Positions 52,220 through 52,532 of a stretch of DNA of 52,532 nt are shown here, one piece after another. The notes under the pieces are model-generated. The model saw only the letters and a program-made list of their open reading frames with translations, was not told the DNA's origin and searched no databases. The first letter of the stretch is position 1. Every line of letters begins with the position of its first letter. This stretch comes from a bacterium (GTDB lineage Bacteria; Vulcanimicrobiota; Vulcanimicrobiia; Vulcanimicrobiales; SCRA01): the NCBI GenBank assembly GCA_004297985.1, contig SCRA01000088.1:1-52532 (forward strand), read 5' to 3'. A program made the translations under genes and the position numbers.

Positions 52220-52250
52220 TCTAACGCGTTTGTTAGACGGCCGTTAGACG
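52220..52250. repeat. GTTAGACG direct repeats with an inverted half-site
   Basis: GTTAGACG occurs at 52232-52239 and 52243-52250, one helical turn apart; TCTAAC (52220-52225) is an inverted partial copy. Evenly spaced repeats beside a tRNA-like 3' end resemble integrase arm-binding sites. Confidence 0.4.
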
Positions 52251-52413
52251 AGCGGGCCCTCGACGGTCAAACGGGCATGACACACCAAGCCCCCGCGCCT
52301 GTACCTCATCCTTCAACCAGGGACACTTGTTGTTGAAGCCCCTGCCATTCGTCTTCAAGGCGGGCGCTCTGCAACACTCGCGTCTCGGCCAGCTGCTCTA
52401 TTACTGCTAGCAT

Positions 52414-52532
52414 TGAAGCTGGCCCGCTTCCGTGGATACTCTCCGCTTGGCGGAGAAAGGTCCACCAATGGCCAGAAAGCACCCTCGTTCCTACCCGCCG
52501 GAGTTCCGGCATAACGTCGTCGAGCTGGCCCG
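52414..52532 (+). mobile_element. IS3-like insertion sequence, left end (partial)
   Basis: A terminal-repeat-like TGAAGCTGGCCCGC begins at 52414, 54 bases before a transposase OrfA start. The element runs off the right edge. Confidence 0.5.
52468..52532 (+). CDS. IS3-family transposase OrfA (partial, 5' end only)
   Basis: The first 21 residues, MARKHPRSYPPEFRHNVVEL and Ala, match the start of IS3-family OrfA HTH proteins (xxYPxEFRxxVVEL). GGAGAAAGG lies seven bases upstream of ATG 52468. The rest is beyond the window. Confidence 0.7.
   Translation, partial: MARKHPRSYPPEFRHNVVELA

Noticed and set aside
52091-52440. Complete tmRNA gene on the minus strand
   Set aside because: The 3' end looks tmRNA-like, but no 5' domain, no tag reading frame ending in Ala-Ala and no matching acceptor strand were found upstream.

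Overview
The window comes from a high-GC bacterium. Genes are packed tightly, many start at GTG or TTG, and neighbouring genes often share 4-base stop/start overlaps (ATGA, GTGA, TTGA). A MacA/MacB-type exporter and several secreted binding proteins suggest a diderm. The phylum cannot be fixed from the sequence alone; an under-sampled lineage such as Eremiobacterota/Vulcanimicrobiota is a guess.

1-8 kb: riboflavin genes and an exporter. A RibBA enzyme cut by the left edge carries an in-frame Cro/C1-type helix-turn-helix domain at its N-terminus. It is divergent from a Fur-family regulator, with a 22-bp palindrome between them. Next is a minus-strand operon comF-ribD-ribE-small membrane protein-thioesterase, then a plus-strand MacA/MacB-like exporter (adaptor, ATPase, permease).

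8-20 kb: core metabolism and envelope sugars, all on the minus strand. From right to left in transcription order: a sugar-nucleotide pyrophosphorylase, a GT4 glycosyltransferase, a probable alpha/alpha-barrel partner, pcrA, dapB, then asd-lysC-dapA (aspartate/lysine pathway) coupled to a WecG/TagA glycosyltransferase and a second pyrophosphorylase.

20-42.7 kb: a catabolic and uptake island. It holds a compact PEP-synthase-like dikinase and a creatinase/M24-fold protein that lacks one metal ligand. It also encodes a TetR regulator flanked by two copies of the same promoter-operator, an ACMSD-like decarboxylase, two aldehyde dehydrogenases, an alcohol dehydrogenase, a cysteine hydrolase, a CocE-type hydrolase, a D-2-hydroxyacid dehydrogenase, a PuuE-like deacetylase and an enoyl-CoA hydratase family protein. 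One complete branched-chain-type ABC transporter (LivHMGF) is served by three separate binding proteins, and a GntR regulator has a perfect palindromic operator. The enzyme set suggests uptake and breakdown of a nitrogen-containing or aromatic organic acid; no ring-cleavage enzyme is visible, so the substrate is unknown.

42.7-52.5 kb: a mobile, decaying region. It contains an antitoxin-like XRE gene with a wrecked toxin, a frameshifted integrase, fragments that may come from a phospholipase-D-like (DrmC-like) defence gene, a large LamG/PQQ-repeat surface protein, a DUF4160-DUF2442 fusion, a complete IS21-family element, a tRNA/tmRNA 3'-end-like remnant with attachment-site-like repeats, and the start of an IS3-like element at the right edge.
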